From contig NZ_CP060201.1 in the NCBI RefSeq assembly GCF_013407925.2, positions 1,364,001 to 1,428,000 on the forward strand: DNA of 64,000 bases. The letters run 5' to 3'. The notes below the pieces were generated by a model, which worked only from the letters and a program-made list of their open reading frames with translations, made no database searches and was not told where the DNA came from. The translations under genes were made by a program, and so were the position numbers. The DNA is from Pseudomonas protegens (lineage in GTDB: Bacteria; Pseudomonadota; Gammaproteobacteria; Pseudomonadales; Pseudomonadaceae). Below are positions 28,450-37,003 of this stretch, piece after piece (the stretch's first letter is position 1; every line of letters begins with the position of its first letter).

Positions 28450-29856
28450 TCAAGTGGCAAACAGATAGGCTTCGACATCCATTCCGGCGTCACGCATCTG
28501 CGCCAACTTGTAACGCAGGGTGCGCGGACTGATCCCCAATCGCTCCGCCGCCTCCTTGCGACGCCCGCGTTCGGAACGCAAGGTATCGATGATCATCTGG
28601 AATTCCCGGCGCCGCAGATCATCGCCCAGGCCACCCGATTCCTGGGGCGCGCCTTCACCGGCATTGACCACGCTGCGCGGCGCCGACTGAGCGGCCACCG
28701 CCAACGCCGGCAGTGGCGCACAGGCGACCGGCCCGGCCAGACAGAAGTCCTCCGGCTGGATCAACCCTCCTTGCTGCAGGATCAGGGCTCGCTGCAAGGC
28801 ATTGTCCAGTTCGCGAACATTGCCCGGCCAGGGATAGGCCAGCAGACAGGCCTGGGCCTCGGCAGAGAGTCTGGCGGCGGCATGCTTCATTTTATTGACG
28901 TGCTTGGCCAACAATCGCTCGGCCAGCGGCAGGATATCGGCGGTCCGCTCCCGCAGTGGGCGCCACGCCAGGGGAAATACCGACAGGCGATAGTACAGGT
29001 CTTCACGGAAGCGCCCGGCCGCCACCTCCACCGCCAGATCGCGGTTGGTGGTGGCCACCACGCGGATATCGAGAGTGATGGGCTTACGGGCGCCGACCCG
29101 CTCCACCTCGCGCTCCTGCAACACCCGCAGCAACTTGGCCTGCAGTCCCAGGGGCATTTCGGAGATTTCATCCAGAAGGATGGTGCCGCCGTCGGCCTGC
29201 TCGAACTTGCCGGGCTGGGCCGCAATGGCACCGGTAAAGGATCCTTTCTCATGCCCGAACAGGGTGGCTTCAAGCATGTTGTCGGGAATCGCCGCACAGT
29301 TGATGGCGATGAAAGGCTGGCTGGCCCGATGGGAATGCTGATGGATATAGCGCGCCAGCACTTCCTTGCCGGTGCCGGATTCGCCAGAGATCAGCACCGT
29401 GGAATCGCTGCGAGCAACGCGCGCGGCCAACTCCAGCAACTGCGCACTGGCCGGCTCGAATGCCACCGGCCCTTCGCCGTCACTCGCCCCCAGACAGCCC
29501 AAGGCATGACGAGCCACCAGTTCCAGCAGCGCCTTGGGCTCGAAGGGTTTGACCAGATAATCGGCAGCCCCCTGACGCATGGCCTCCACGGCACGCTCGA
29601 CGGCGCCGTGGGCAGTCATCAGCAACACCGGCAATTGCGGCTGACGGGCACGCAGCAGCCCCAGCAACTGGTGGCCATCCATGCCCGGCATGTTCACATC
29701 GCTGACCACCAGGCTGAAGGACTCGACAGCGACCGCGTCCAACGCCTCTTCCGCGCTGCCGACCGCCTTGTAGTCATGACCGGCCAGCAGCAGGGTATCC
29801 GCCAGGGCCTCGCGCAAAGCGCGATCGTCTTCAACCAGTAGAACCTTGATTGCCAT
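28450..29856 (-). CDS. fleR: Sigma-54-dependent response regulator FleR
   Basis: 468 residues from ATG 29856 (MAIKVLLVEDDRALREAL). Receiver 1-120 has Asp53 (VVSDVNMPGMDG). The AAA+ domain has Walker A GESGTGKE and the sigma-54 contact loop as GSFTGA rather than the usual GAFTGA. A Fis-type helix-turn-helix lies near the C terminus (RRKEAAERLGISPRTLRYKL). It activates hook and basal-body genes with RpoN. It lies 5 bases after its cognate kinase gene fleS. Confidence 0.96.
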   Translation of the reverse strand: MAIKVLLVEDDRALREALADTLLLAGHDYKAVGSAEEALDAVAVESFSLVVSDVNMPGMDGHQLLGLLRARQPQLPVLLMTAHGAVERAVEAMRQGAADYLVKPFEPKALLELVARHALGCLGASDGEGPVAFEPASAQLLELAARVARSDSTVLISGESGTGKEVLARYIHQHSHRASQPFIAINCAAIPDNMLEATLFGHEKGSFTGAIAAQPGKFEQADGGTILLDEISEMPLGLQAKLLRVLQEREVERVGARKPITLDIRVVATTNRDLAVEVAAGRFREDLYYRLSVFPLAWRPLRERTADILPLAERLLAKHVNKMKHAAARLSAEAQACLLAYPWPGNVRELDNALQRALILQQGGLIQPEDFCLAGPVACAPLPALAVAAQSAPRSVVNAGEGAPQESGGLGDDLRRREFQMIIDTLRSERGRRKEAAERLGISPRTLRYKLAQMRDAGMDVEAYLFAT

Positions 29857-29861
29857 TGCCT

Positions 29862-31073
29862 TCACTCCACTCCATGAGCACTGGAGAACAGAGGCAGTGT
29901 CACCAGCGCACAAGTACCGCGCCCAGGACGCGAACGCAGGGACAATTCTCCCTGATGAGCACGGGCCACCGCCTTGACCACCGTCAGGCCAAGCCCGGTG
30001 CCATTGGCCTTGGTGGTGAAAAACGGCTCGCCCAAGCGCTCCAGAACCGCAGCGTCTATGCCGCTGCCACTGTCACTGATACACAACCTGAGGGTGTCGC
30101 CGCGGGTATACAGATGCACTTTGAGCCGCGCCGCGCCCGCACTGGCCTGCACGGCGTTTTCGATCAGATTGAGCAAGGCACCGACCAGGGTGTCGCGATT
30201 GCACAGCAATTCCCCTTGATGACTGTCGCACTGCCAGCGCACGGCAACATCCTGGACGTGGGTCTGGGCCGCCGCCTGCAACGACTGCAGTAGCGACTTG
30301 GGGGACAGGCGATCGGTCAGGGGCAATTCGCCACGGGCGAATACCAGCATGTCGCGCACCTGATGCTCCAGCTCATGCAAGCGCTCTTTGAGCCGCCCAG
30401 CGAACCGCTGATGGGTGGCCAGTGGCAACTCCTGTTCGGTGAGGTGACTGGCATACAACAAGGCTGCCGAGAGGGGGGTGCGAATCTGGTGCGCCAGGGA
30501 GGCGACCATCTTACCCAGGGAGGACAGGCGCTCGTGACGAGCCAGTTGATCCTGCAGATGGCGGGTTTCAGTCAAGTCGTTGAGCAACACCAGTTGCCCG
30601 GGCTCGGCATCCAGCGAACGGGTGGCAATCGACAGGCGCCGACCGTCGCGCAGGGAAATTTCATGACCGTCGTCCTCACGGGGCGCAAAACTGCGGGCGA
30701 TGATGTTGCGCCACAGCTCCCCTTCCAGGGGCAAGCCCAGAAGGTCACACGCCGCCGGGTTGGCTTCGCTGACGATGCCCTGGCCGTCGATGACGATGAC
30801 GCCACCCGGCAACAGGTCGAGAAGATTCTGCAGACGGTTGGCCAGGCGCTCTTTTTCCGCCAGCTCCTGCATGCGCTGGGCGCTGACCACGGCCAACTCG
30901 CCCTTGAGCTCGGTCACCCTGGCCTCAAGCATGCTGTAGGAGTCAGTAAGTTGGCTCGACATCTGGTTGAACAAGGCGAAGGCCTGCTCAAGACCTAGCC
31001 GGCTTGCCTGCTCTACGGACGACGATTGCCCCGCAGCATCGGGGGCAGGAGACATCTGGGCGGCTTGGGGCAT
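29862..31073 (-). CDS. fleS: Flagellar sensor histidine kinase FleS
   Basis: 403 residues with no membrane segment, so cytoplasmic. A coiled region (about 25-85) and a PAS domain (about 85-175, LLDLLPGGVIVIDGQGIVSE) precede the HisKA domain with His195 (SLAHQIRTPLSAA) and the HATPase_c domain ending with GTGLGLTVVKAVARAHQG. It phosphorylates FleR. The signal it senses is unknown. A clear sigma-54 promoter precedes it, consistent with FleQ control. Confidence 0.96.
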   Translation of the reverse strand: MPQAAQMSPAPDAAGQSSSVEQASRLGLEQAFALFNQMSSQLTDSYSMLEARVTELKGELAVVSAQRMQELAEKERLANRLQNLLDLLPGGVIVIDGQGIVSEANPAACDLLGLPLEGELWRNIIARSFAPREDDGHEISLRDGRRLSIATRSLDAEPGQLVLLNDLTETRHLQDQLARHERLSSLGKMVASLAHQIRTPLSAALLYASHLTEQELPLATHQRFAGRLKERLHELEHQVRDMLVFARGELPLTDRLSPKSLLQSLQAAAQTHVQDVAVRWQCDSHQGELLCNRDTLVGALLNLIENAVQASAGAARLKVHLYTRGDTLRLCISDSGSGIDAAVLERLGEPFFTTKANGTGLGLTVVKAVARAHQGELSLRSRPGRGTCALVTLPLFSSAHGVE

Positions 31074-31126
31074 CGTGCTCTCTCGCTTGGCTGACCGTCA
31101 GTTAAACGGAACGTTGCAAGAGACTT

Positions 31127-31142
31127 AGCAATACCCGTGCCT
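31127..31142 (-). promoter_or_regulatory. Sigma-54 promoter of fleSR
   Basis: Minus-strand GGCAC-N5-TTGCT with correct spacing, about 55-70 bases before the fleS ATG and just after the fleQ terminator region. It fits the known FleQ/RpoN activation of fleSR. Confidence 0.75.
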
Positions 31143-31180
31143 AAAAAAAACCACCCAGTTTTCAACGACTTGAAAAACAG
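31143..31180 (-). terminator. Probable terminator after fleQ
   Basis: Just past the fleQ stop, an A/T-rich hairpin (CAA-GTCG-TTG core extended by T and A runs) is followed by an 8-T run at 31143-31150 on the minus strand. The stem is AT-rich with a bulge, so the strength is uncertain. Confidence 0.45.
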
Positions 31181-31183
31181 GCG

Positions 31184-32659
31184 TCAATCATCCGCCTGTT
31201 CATCACCTTCACGACGGCTCATGCCGTACTTGCGCATCTTCTCCACCAGGGTCGTGCGACGGATGCGCAGGCGCTCTGCGGCGCGCGCCACGATGCCATT
31301 GGCGTCATCCAGAGCCTGCTGGATCAACCCCTGCTCCAGGCTACCGAGGTAATCCTTCAGGTCCAGGCCTTCCGGCGGCAGCATGGCGGTGGCAGCGAAG
31401 TCCGGCGCATGACCGTTGATTGCCACCCGCTCTTCCAGGTCACTACGCAAGCTGTCCACCAATTGCTCGTCTTCATCATCGACGTAGCGGAATTTCTTGG
31501 GCAGCTCGACCACACCGATCACCCCGTACGGATGCATGATCGCCATGCGCTCCACCAGGTTGGCCAGCTCTCGGACGTTGCCCGGCCAGCCATGCCTGCA
31601 CAGCGACATGATGGCGGCGGAGTTGAAACGAATCGAACCGCGCTTCTCATGCTCCATGCGCGAAATCAATTCATTCATCAGCAGCGGAATATCTTCCACA
31701 CGCTCACGCAGCGGCGCCATCTCGATAGGGAACACGTTGAGGCGGTAGTACAGATCCTCACGGAAGGTCCCGACCTCGATCATGCTTTCCAGGTTTTTGT
31801 GGGTGGCGGCAATGATTCGCACATCGACACCCTGGGTCTTGTTGCTCCCCACACGCTCGAAGGTCCGCTCCTGCAGCACCCGCAGCAGCTTGACCTGCAT
31901 CGGCAACGGCATATCGCCAATTTCATCGAGGAACAGAGTGCCGCCATTGGCCAACTCGAAGCGACCGGCACGACTGGTAATCGCCCCGGTGAACGCGCCC
32001 TTCTCGTGACCGAACAACTCGCTTTCCAGCAGCTCGGCAGGGATGGCTCCGCAATTGACCGGTACGAAAGGCGCATCACGGCGCTTGGAGTGATAGTGCA
32101 GATTGCGCGCCACCACTTCCTTGCCGGTTCCCGACTCCCCAAGGATCAACACGCTGGCGTCGGTATCCGCGACCTGCTGCATCATCTGCCGCACATGCTG
32201 GATCGCGCGACTGGTGCCTACCAGGCTACGGAACAGATTGGGCTCGCGGTGACGGCCGCGCTCGCGGGCCTGATCGTACATTTCACGATAGACCTGGGCG
32301 CGGTGCAGGGAATCAAGCAATTTGCTGTAGCTGGGCGGCATTTCCAGGGTGGAAAGCACTCGACGCCGCTGGTCTTCCGGTAAATCAATGGAAGAATTTT
32401 CGCCCATTAGCAAAACCGGAAGGAACTCATCCCAGGTCGAGAGTGTCTTTAGCAGACCCAGAAGCGCGCCAGGAGCATTTACGGTCCCGATGAGGACGCA
32501 AATTACTTCACGACTTGACGACAAAGAGCCGACAGCCTGCTGCCAGTCATGGCTACCGCAGGGTAAATTTTCTTCGCCGAGAAAATTTAAAATCACCGCC
32601 AAGTCGCGGCGGCGCACGCTATCGTCATCGATCAGCAGAATTTTGGTTTCACGCCACAT
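31184..32659 (-). CDS. fleQ: Flagellar master regulator FleQ
   Basis: 491 residues. The N-terminal FleQ domain resembles a receiver ([18 protein letters not shown]) but lacks a phospho-acceptor Asp at the usual place ([12 protein letters not shown]). The LFRS motif at 142-145, a known c-di-GMP contact in P. aeruginosa FleQ, is intact. The AAA+ core has Walker A GESGTGKE (174-181) and GAFTGA (221-226), followed by a Fis-type helix-turn-helix near the end. With RpoN it activates early flagellar genes; c-di-GMP and FleN oppose it. The 171-base leader lacks a sigma-54 site, fitting sigma-70 transcription; I could not fix its promoter. Confidence 0.97.
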   Translation of the reverse strand: MWRETKILLIDDDSVRRRDLAVILNFLGEENLPCGSHDWQQAVGSLSSSREVICVLIGTVNAPGALLGLLKTLSTWDEFLPVLLMGENSSIDLPEDQRRRVLSTLEMPPSYSKLLDSLHRAQVYREMYDQARERGRHREPNLFRSLVGTSRAIQHVRQMMQQVADTDASVLILGESGTGKEVVARNLHYHSKRRDAPFVPVNCGAIPAELLESELFGHEKGAFTGAITSRAGRFELANGGTLFLDEIGDMPLPMQVKLLRVLQERTFERVGSNKTQGVDVRIIAATHKNLESMIEVGTFREDLYYRLNVFPIEMAPLRERVEDIPLLMNELISRMEHEKRGSIRFNSAAIMSLCRHGWPGNVRELANLVERMAIMHPYGVIGVVELPKKFRYVDDEDEQLVDSLRSDLEERVAINGHAPDFAATAMLPPEGLDLKDYLGSLEQGLIQQALDDANGIVARAAERLRIRRTTLVEKMRKYGMSRREGDEQADD

Positions 32660-32830
32660 GCAATAGCAACTTCCCTAGTCAACTCAATGCCCAGAATAAG
32701 GGGCAAGCTAGACGCGCTTGTAGGCATTTTCTGCCTTATAGACGCCTGAAATCTGAAAACAGCCACTAGTTAAGTCAAAAATGCGTGCACAGTCAAATTT
32801 ATGGCGCGCAACGTTCGGATTAACTCAACA

Positions 32831-33127
32831 TCAACCGAACAAATGGTAAACCTTTGCCGCGTTCTGCGCTTGGGTGATCTGCGACATCTCGTCGACTATC
32901 GCCTGGCGCTCGCCGGTTGCCACCTCAAGCAGCTGCCGGTAAACCCCCAACAACTCCTCCAGATTGTCACGCAAGGCGACCTCATCGACCTGAGCCTCGC
33001 TGAGCACGTCCTCCATGCACGAACGACAAGCCAGATCCAACTCACCAATGGCTTGCCAATTGCGCTCAGCAAGGGCGTCGACCAATGCCTCGCGAGTTTC
33101 TTCGATACGTTGCAGGACAGCGCTCAT
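32831..33127 (-). CDS. fliT: FliT-like flagellar chaperone (FleP position)
   Basis: 98 residues, all helical: MSAVLQRIEETREALVDALA, then a central ELDLACRSCMEDVLSEAQVD with two cysteines. Its size, helical make-up and place directly after fliS match the FliT/FleP gene of the Pseudomonas fliD-fliS-fliT cluster. FliT chaperones the cap protein FliD in enterics. The sequence is poorly conserved, so the call leans on position. Confidence 0.75.
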   Translation of the reverse strand: MSAVLQRIEETREALVDALAERNWQAIGELDLACRSCMEDVLSEAQVDEVALRDNLEELLGVYRQLLEVATGERQAIVDEMSQITQAQNAAKVYHLFG

Positions 33128-33138
33128 GGAATTTCTCC

Positions 33139-33534
33139 TTAAAACTGCGGACCCGGTGCGGCGATGGCGTCCCAGCCCTCTTTGACCGTACGCAGCAGAT
33201 CGGCGACCTCGTCCAGAATCTTCGGATCGGTCTTGATGTTGGCTTCAGCCAAACGCTTCATCATGTAAGTGTACAGAGCGTCTAGATCACCCAGAGTGTC
33301 CAGGGAGTTTTCCAGATCCAAGCCTTCGCGCAAGCCGCCGATGATGCCGATGGCTTTGCTGATGAACACGCCCTTGTTGGCAATATCCTTGCGTTCCATC
33401 GCACCCTTGGCCTGCGCGATACGATCCAGGCCGCCTTCCATCAACATCTGCACCAGACGATGTGGACTGGCTTCGGAGGTCTGCGCCTGCGCGCCGACTT
33501 TCTGATACTGCCGAAGGGCTAACATCGGATTCAT
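33139..33534 (-). CDS. fliS: Flagellin export chaperone FliS
   Basis: 131 residues from ATG 33534 (MNPMLALRQYQKVGAQAQTS), preferred over a 5-residue extension because AGAGGT lies 6 bases upstream. The FliS four-helix signature SPHRLVQMLMEGGLDRIAQA and a C-terminal ALYTYMMKRLAEAN are present. It binds the disordered C terminus of flagellin and delivers it to FlhA. It lies between fliD (after a terminator-like hairpin) and fliT. Confidence 0.95.
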   Translation of the reverse strand: MNPMLALRQYQKVGAQAQTSEASPHRLVQMLMEGGLDRIAQAKGAMERKDIANKGVFISKAIGIIGGLREGLDLENSLDTLGDLDALYTYMMKRLAEANIKTDPKILDEVADLLRTVKEGWDAIAAPGPQF

Positions 33535-33610
33535 GTGATACCTCTTCAAAACTCAAGGGTTCGTATATGCAATGTATCGACGTAACGTCAAAAAACTTTA
33601 GGTCAAATGC

Positions 33611-33648
33611 AAAAGCCCGGAGCGCTTAAAAAACGCTGCCGGGCTTTT
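33611..33648 (-). terminator. Terminator between fliD and fliS
   Basis: A near-perfect hairpin AAAAGCCCGG-(C)-AGCG / CGCT-CCGGGCTTTT with a T/A-rich loop follows the fliD stop. The T-run on both sides makes it potentially bidirectional. If efficient, fliS-fliT would need readthrough or a separate promoter in the remaining 75 bases, which I could not identify. Confidence 0.75.
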
Positions 33649-33663
33649 GGCACAGGCCGGATA

Positions 33664-35121
33664 TTAGCCTTTTTTCTGTGCGTTCAACGCATCGAACATC
33701 GACGTGATGTTGCTGGCAGTGGCCTTCAACTTGCCCACCAGGGTATCCATATCGTTGTACTTCTTGGTCAGCACCGCCGTCAGTGTTGCTACTCGACGAT
33801 CCAGAGCATCCTGCTGATCAGAAAGCTTTTTCTTGGTCAGATCCAGGGTCTTGCTCCGAGTGGTCAAGATCCCCTCTTTACCGCCTACGCCCTCAGTGAA
33901 CGGCTTGATCGCCTTGGTCATGCGGTCCAGCAGGCCCGGGTTGGTGCCATCACCGGTAAACAGCTTCTGCACTTCACCACCGAGCTTCTTGTCGGTCATG
34001 GCGGCAGTGAACTTCTTGTCGTCGAAATCCAGCGCACCGGTCTTCTGGTTGGTGGTAATCCCCAACTGCGCCAGTACGGTGAGCTTATCGCCTGCGCCGG
34101 TCTCGGACAGCGGCGCACGAATGGCTGACAGAATCGAGCGAGGCAGCGAGTCACCAGTCAACTGCGCCGGTACTGTCGGGTTGCCGCTGTCGTCCAGAGA
34201 AGGCTTGGTCAGAGTAGTAATACCGTTGGCCACAGCGTTGTAGGCATCGACAAATTTCTGGATCGAGGTTTTCAAACCCTCGGTGTTGGTCGCGACCGTC
34301 ACGGTGATAGGCGTGTTAGCCGCGGTCGGAGCAACAAGGTTAAGCTTCAGACCGGAAATGGCCTGGGTCACCGTATTGGTTTTACTGGTCAGCTGCATGC
34401 CGTCGACGGTGAAAACCGCGTCCTTGGCCAACCCGCCGATATTACCGGACGAGGTTGCCGTGGCTGGATTGGCATCAGTCGACATGGACTGGGTGCCATC
34501 GATCTCCAGCCCGGCAATACCGCTGACCGAAATATCAGAGCCGACGCCCGTCTTGTCGGAGCCGATCACCAGTCGTGAACCGAACGAATCAGTCACGATG
34601 TTCGCGCTGAGCCCAGCCATGTTCATCTTCGAATCAGCGTTGATCGAATCGCGCACCGACTGCAACGTCGCATTGGCGCCGATGGTCAGCGGATAGTTAA
34701 TGCCATTTTGAGTGATGTTTAACGTACCACTCGGAATGGCACTGGTATTGCCTCCGGAAAAAGCAGCGCTGGCCACTTTTGAGGAGGTTGCAAGATTTTT
34801 AACGGTAACCGTGTATTTGCCGGCAACCGCATAGTTGTCCGCCGTGGCATCCACGGTCTTGCTGTCGCTGGAGGTTGCAGCAAAGCCGGCAAAGGCAGGA
34901 TTGACAGCACTTCCCAATCCGGCGACCGACAAGGTGCTCTGAAAGGTCGACAGCAGCGACTGCAAGGTCCCGATACCAGAAATACTGGCGCTATTGGTGG
35001 TGGTCGCACGATCGATCTGACCCTGCTTGGCCGCTTTGTCAGACGCCACAAGCGCCTTGACGATAGCACCTGTGTCGAGACCAGAACCCAAACCAGTACC
35101 CGGTAGAATTGGACTTGCCAT
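33664..35121 (-). CDS. fliD: Flagellar filament cap protein FliD
   Basis: 485 residues. FliD_N (about 5-100) begins GTGLGSGLDTGAIVKALVAS, and FliD_C spans about 225-465 with LKLNLVAPTAANTPITVTVA and the coiled tail LTKKYNDMDTLVGKLKAT. The Thr/Ser/Asn-rich middle is typical of the exposed, variable cap surface. The pentameric cap helps flagellin fold at the filament tip, and in Pseudomonas it also binds mucin. It follows flaG by 82 bases; a TGGCAT/TTGC pair there has the wrong spacing for sigma-54. Confidence 0.96.
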   Translation of the reverse strand: MASPILPGTGLGSGLDTGAIVKALVASDKAAKQGQIDRATTTNSASISGIGTLQSLLSTFQSTLSVAGLGSAVNPAFAGFAATSSDSKTVDATADNYAVAGKYTVTVKNLATSSKVASAAFSGGNTSAIPSGTLNITQNGINYPLTIGANATLQSVRDSINADSKMNMAGLSANIVTDSFGSRLVIGSDKTGVGSDISVSGIAGLEIDGTQSMSTDANPATATSSGNIGGLAKDAVFTVDGMQLTSKTNTVTQAISGLKLNLVAPTAANTPITVTVATNTEGLKTSIQKFVDAYNAVANGITTLTKPSLDDSGNPTVPAQLTGDSLPRSILSAIRAPLSETGAGDKLTVLAQLGITTNQKTGALDFDDKKFTAAMTDKKLGGEVQKLFTGDGTNPGLLDRMTKAIKPFTEGVGGKEGILTTRSKTLDLTKKKLSDQQDALDRRVATLTAVLTKKYNDMDTLVGKLKATASNITSMFDALNAQKKG

Positions 35122-35203
35122 GTGTGTCTCCCTTCATAGTGCCGCCAGTCTTTTGACCACTAGAGCGCCCAAAAGAACCCAGCAACAAATTTCATGCCAG
35201 CTA

Positions 35204-35575
35204 TCAGACTTTCGCGCTGAACAGCAGGCTACTGGCGTCATTCAAGCTGTGAGCCAATCTCAGCACTTCTTCGTTGGGGATCTGACGAACCACCTCACCC
35301 GAATCACTGGCAATGACCTTGACCACAACCTGGCCGGAGGGCTCATCGATAGAGAACTCCAGGTTACGCTTGACCGACTGGACGAATTTTTCGATTTCCT
35401 GGACGGCCATCTTCAACTTTTCCTGCTCGGTCCGAGCTTCCTTCTTACTGTCCTGACTGGTGGTTTCGACCACAGCCGGGACCACCTCTCGAGGCTTCTC
35501 GACGGGCTTGTCAGTGACTGGCGTCACCGGCTTGGCCGCAGGATAAGACAAGTTCAGCTTCACGCTCATATCCAT
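35204..35575 (-). CDS. flaG: FlaG-family filament-length protein
   Basis: 123 residues from ATG 35575 (MDMSVKLNLSYPAAKPVTPV), chosen over two upstream GTG codons because GAGG is 8 bases from it. A Pro/Val/Lys-rich N-terminal half precedes the FlaG domain (about 65-120) with KRNLEFSIDEPSGQVVVKVI and VVRQIPNEEVLRLA. FlaG proteins limit filament length. It is located between fliC and fliD, the usual Pseudomonas place, just after the fliC terminator. Confidence 0.93.
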   Translation of the reverse strand: MDMSVKLNLSYPAAKPVTPVTDKPVEKPREVVPAVVETTSQDSKKEARTEQEKLKMAVQEIEKFVQSVKRNLEFSIDEPSGQVVVKVIASDSGEVVRQIPNEEVLRLAHSLNDASSLLFSAKV

Positions 35576-35590
35576 GTCCACCACCTCTTA

Positions 35591-35631
35591 AAGTAAAAAA
35601 GCGAGAGAGCACGACCAGCGCACTCCCCCGC
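35591..35631 (-). terminator. Strong intrinsic terminator after fliC
   Basis: On the minus strand a 12-bp stem (starting GCGGGGGAG, closed by CTCTCTCGC with several G-U pairs) is followed by TTTTTTACTTT. It lies between the fliC stop and flaG, so fliC is expected to give a monocistronic message. Confidence 0.75.
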
Positions 35632-35648
35632 CAAAGCTTAGCCAGCTA

Positions 35649-36500
35649 TTACTGAAGCAGTTTCAGTACAGCGGATGGCAGTTGGTTGGCCTGGGCCAGA
35701 ACTGCGGTCGAAGCTTGTTGCAGAGTCTGCTGCTTGGTCAGCTGGGCAGTTTCAGCAGCGAAGTCGGTATCTTGTACGCGACCCAGTGCAGCACTGGCGT
35801 TTTCGTTGATGTTCTGCAGGTTGGAGATGGTGCTGGTCAGACGGTTCTGGGCAGCACCAAGGTCAGCACGGCTGGAGTTGATGGTAGCCAGAGCGGTGTC
35901 GATCGCGTTCATTGCAGCCGAAGTGTTGGTTTCAGCAGTAGCGGAGTCGTTACCGGTAATGTTGATGGTGCCGGAAGCAACACCCAGGGTGGTAGCGTCG
36001 AAACCGCTAGCCAGGGTGATGGTGATCTGGTTGGTAGCACCAGTGTTGGAACCAACCTGGAAGGTCATGGTGCCAGCGGAACCGTCGATCAGGTTCTTGC
36101 CGTTCAGGTTGGTCGACTTGGCGATACGAGTCAGCTCGTCCGACATCTGAGCAAATTCTTTGTTCAGAGCAACACGGTCTTGAGTACCGTTGGAGTCGTT
36201 TCGCGACTGAACAGCCAGTTCACGCATACGCTGCAGGATGTTGGTGGATTCTTGCATCGCGCCTTCAGCGGTCTGGGCGATGGAGATACCGTCGTTGGCG
36301 TTCTTGATCGCCATGGTCTGACCACGGATCTGCGAAGTCATACGGGTAGCGATCTGCAGGCCGGCGGCGTCGTCTTTTGCACTGTTGATTTTCAGGCCGG
36401 AAGACAGGCGAGTCATCGAAGTCGACAGAGCGTCGGAAGCGCGGTTCAGGTTTTTCTGAACGTTCAACGACGTGACGTTAGTGTTTACTGTTAAAGCCAT
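35649..36500 (-). CDS. fliC: Flagellin FliC (short type)
   Basis: 283 residues, among the shorter Pseudomonas flagellins. Conserved D0/D1 helices cover 1-about 140 and about 200-283; the central variable part is small. The N-terminal conserved segment at residues 30-51 contains KINSAKDDAAGLQIA, the core of the flg22 epitope seen by plant FLS2. The central part is rich in Ser/Thr (for example GNDSATAETNTSAA), which are candidate O-glycosylation sites for the adjacent Maf/pseudaminate system. It is expressed from a sigma-28 promoter with a 5' leader of about 75 bases and is followed by a strong terminator. Confidence 0.97.
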   Translation of the reverse strand: MALTVNTNVTSLNVQKNLNRASDALSTSMTRLSSGLKINSAKDDAAGLQIATRMTSQIRGQTMAIKNANDGISIAQTAEGAMQESTNILQRMRELAVQSRNDSNGTQDRVALNKEFAQMSDELTRIAKSTNLNGKNLIDGSAGTMTFQVGSNTGATNQITITLASGFDATTLGVASGTINITGNDSATAETNTSAAMNAIDTALATINSSRADLGAAQNRLTSTISNLQNINENASAALGRVQDTDFAAETAQLTKQQTLQQASTAVLAQANQLPSAVLKLLQ

Positions 36501-36581
36501 GACGAATTCCTCGTTGGTTGGGTACTGCGGCTTCCGGCCCTGGCAACCGCCGGGTAATGGCCTAGAGAACCTTCGTAATAG

Positions 36582-36608
36582 TTATCGTCGGTAATGCAAG
36601 TTGCTTTA
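36582..36608 (-). promoter_or_regulatory. Sigma-28 (FliA) promoter of fliC
   Basis: Minus-strand TAAA-N15-GACGATAA, one base away from TAAA-N15-GCCGATAA. It is about 80 bases upstream of the fliC ATG. The match in both boxes and spacing makes this the best late promoter in the window. Confidence 0.85.
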
Positions 36609-36644
36609 GGGCTTTTTCAAAAATATTTGCCATCACCCTGCCAC

Positions 36645-36661
36645 CCCTTGAAAAACAAGGG
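36645..36661. other. Perfect small hairpin upstream of the fliC promoter
   Basis: CCCTTG-AAAAA-CAAGGG, a perfect 6-bp stem, lies in the 233-base gap between the small orphan gene and fliC, about 40 bases upstream of the sigma-28 -35 box. On the minus strand it is not followed directly by a T-run. It could weakly terminate the maf-orphan transcript or be an operator. The rest of the gap shows only the fliC promoter. Confidence 0.3.
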
Positions 36662-36733
36662 CTTAAACCCCTGCCCAACTAAAAAATGACGCCAGAAAAA
36701 CCCCAACCAGAACCCGCTTGATGCATCCGCTCC

Positions 36734-37003
36734 TCAGTCTCCAAATGCCATGGACAGCCACTCCACCAGCTCATACTCCAGGTAGTCAGCCAACCCCAGC
36801 CAGTCCTGCGACTCCTGACACTTGAGCATCAGACTCAGCAACCCAGCCCAATCCTGCTGAACCTCCAGGGGCGCGACATCGACCAGGCCTTGCACCGGGT
36901 CGAACAGCTCGATCATGTTTACCGCCGCTTCGACATCCCGTCCCAGGCGGAACAGATCGGCAACCTCCCGGGCACGGGCAATCAAAGACTCAAGCCGGCT
37001 CAT
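36734..37003 (-). CDS. Small acidic protein of unknown function next to the Maf gene
   Basis: 89 residues: MSRLESLIARAREVADLFRL, then VNMIELFDPVQGLVDVAPLE, ending EYELVEWLSMAFGD. It is acidic and predicted helical, with no signal peptide or membrane segment. I do not recognise a family. It overlaps the maf stop by 4 bases (ATGA), so it is made with the flagellin glycosyltransferase and ends just before fliC. A chaperone, adaptor or glycosylation helper role is possible, but only from context. Confidence 0.75.
   Translation of the reverse strand: MSRLESLIARAREVADLFRLGRDVEAAVNMIELFDPVQGLVDVAPLEVQQDWAGLLSLMLKCQESQDWLGLADYLEYELVEWLSMAFGD

Noticed and set aside
32660..32830. Sigma-70 promoter for fleQ (TATAAG in the leader)
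   Set aside because: A TATAAG hexamer exists but no acceptable -35 box is at the right distance; I could not support a specific site.
35122..35203. Possible sigma-54 site between flaG and fliD (TGGCAT ... TTGC)
   Set aside because: Spacing between GG and GC is 13, not 10, so the pair cannot work as a -24/-12 element.
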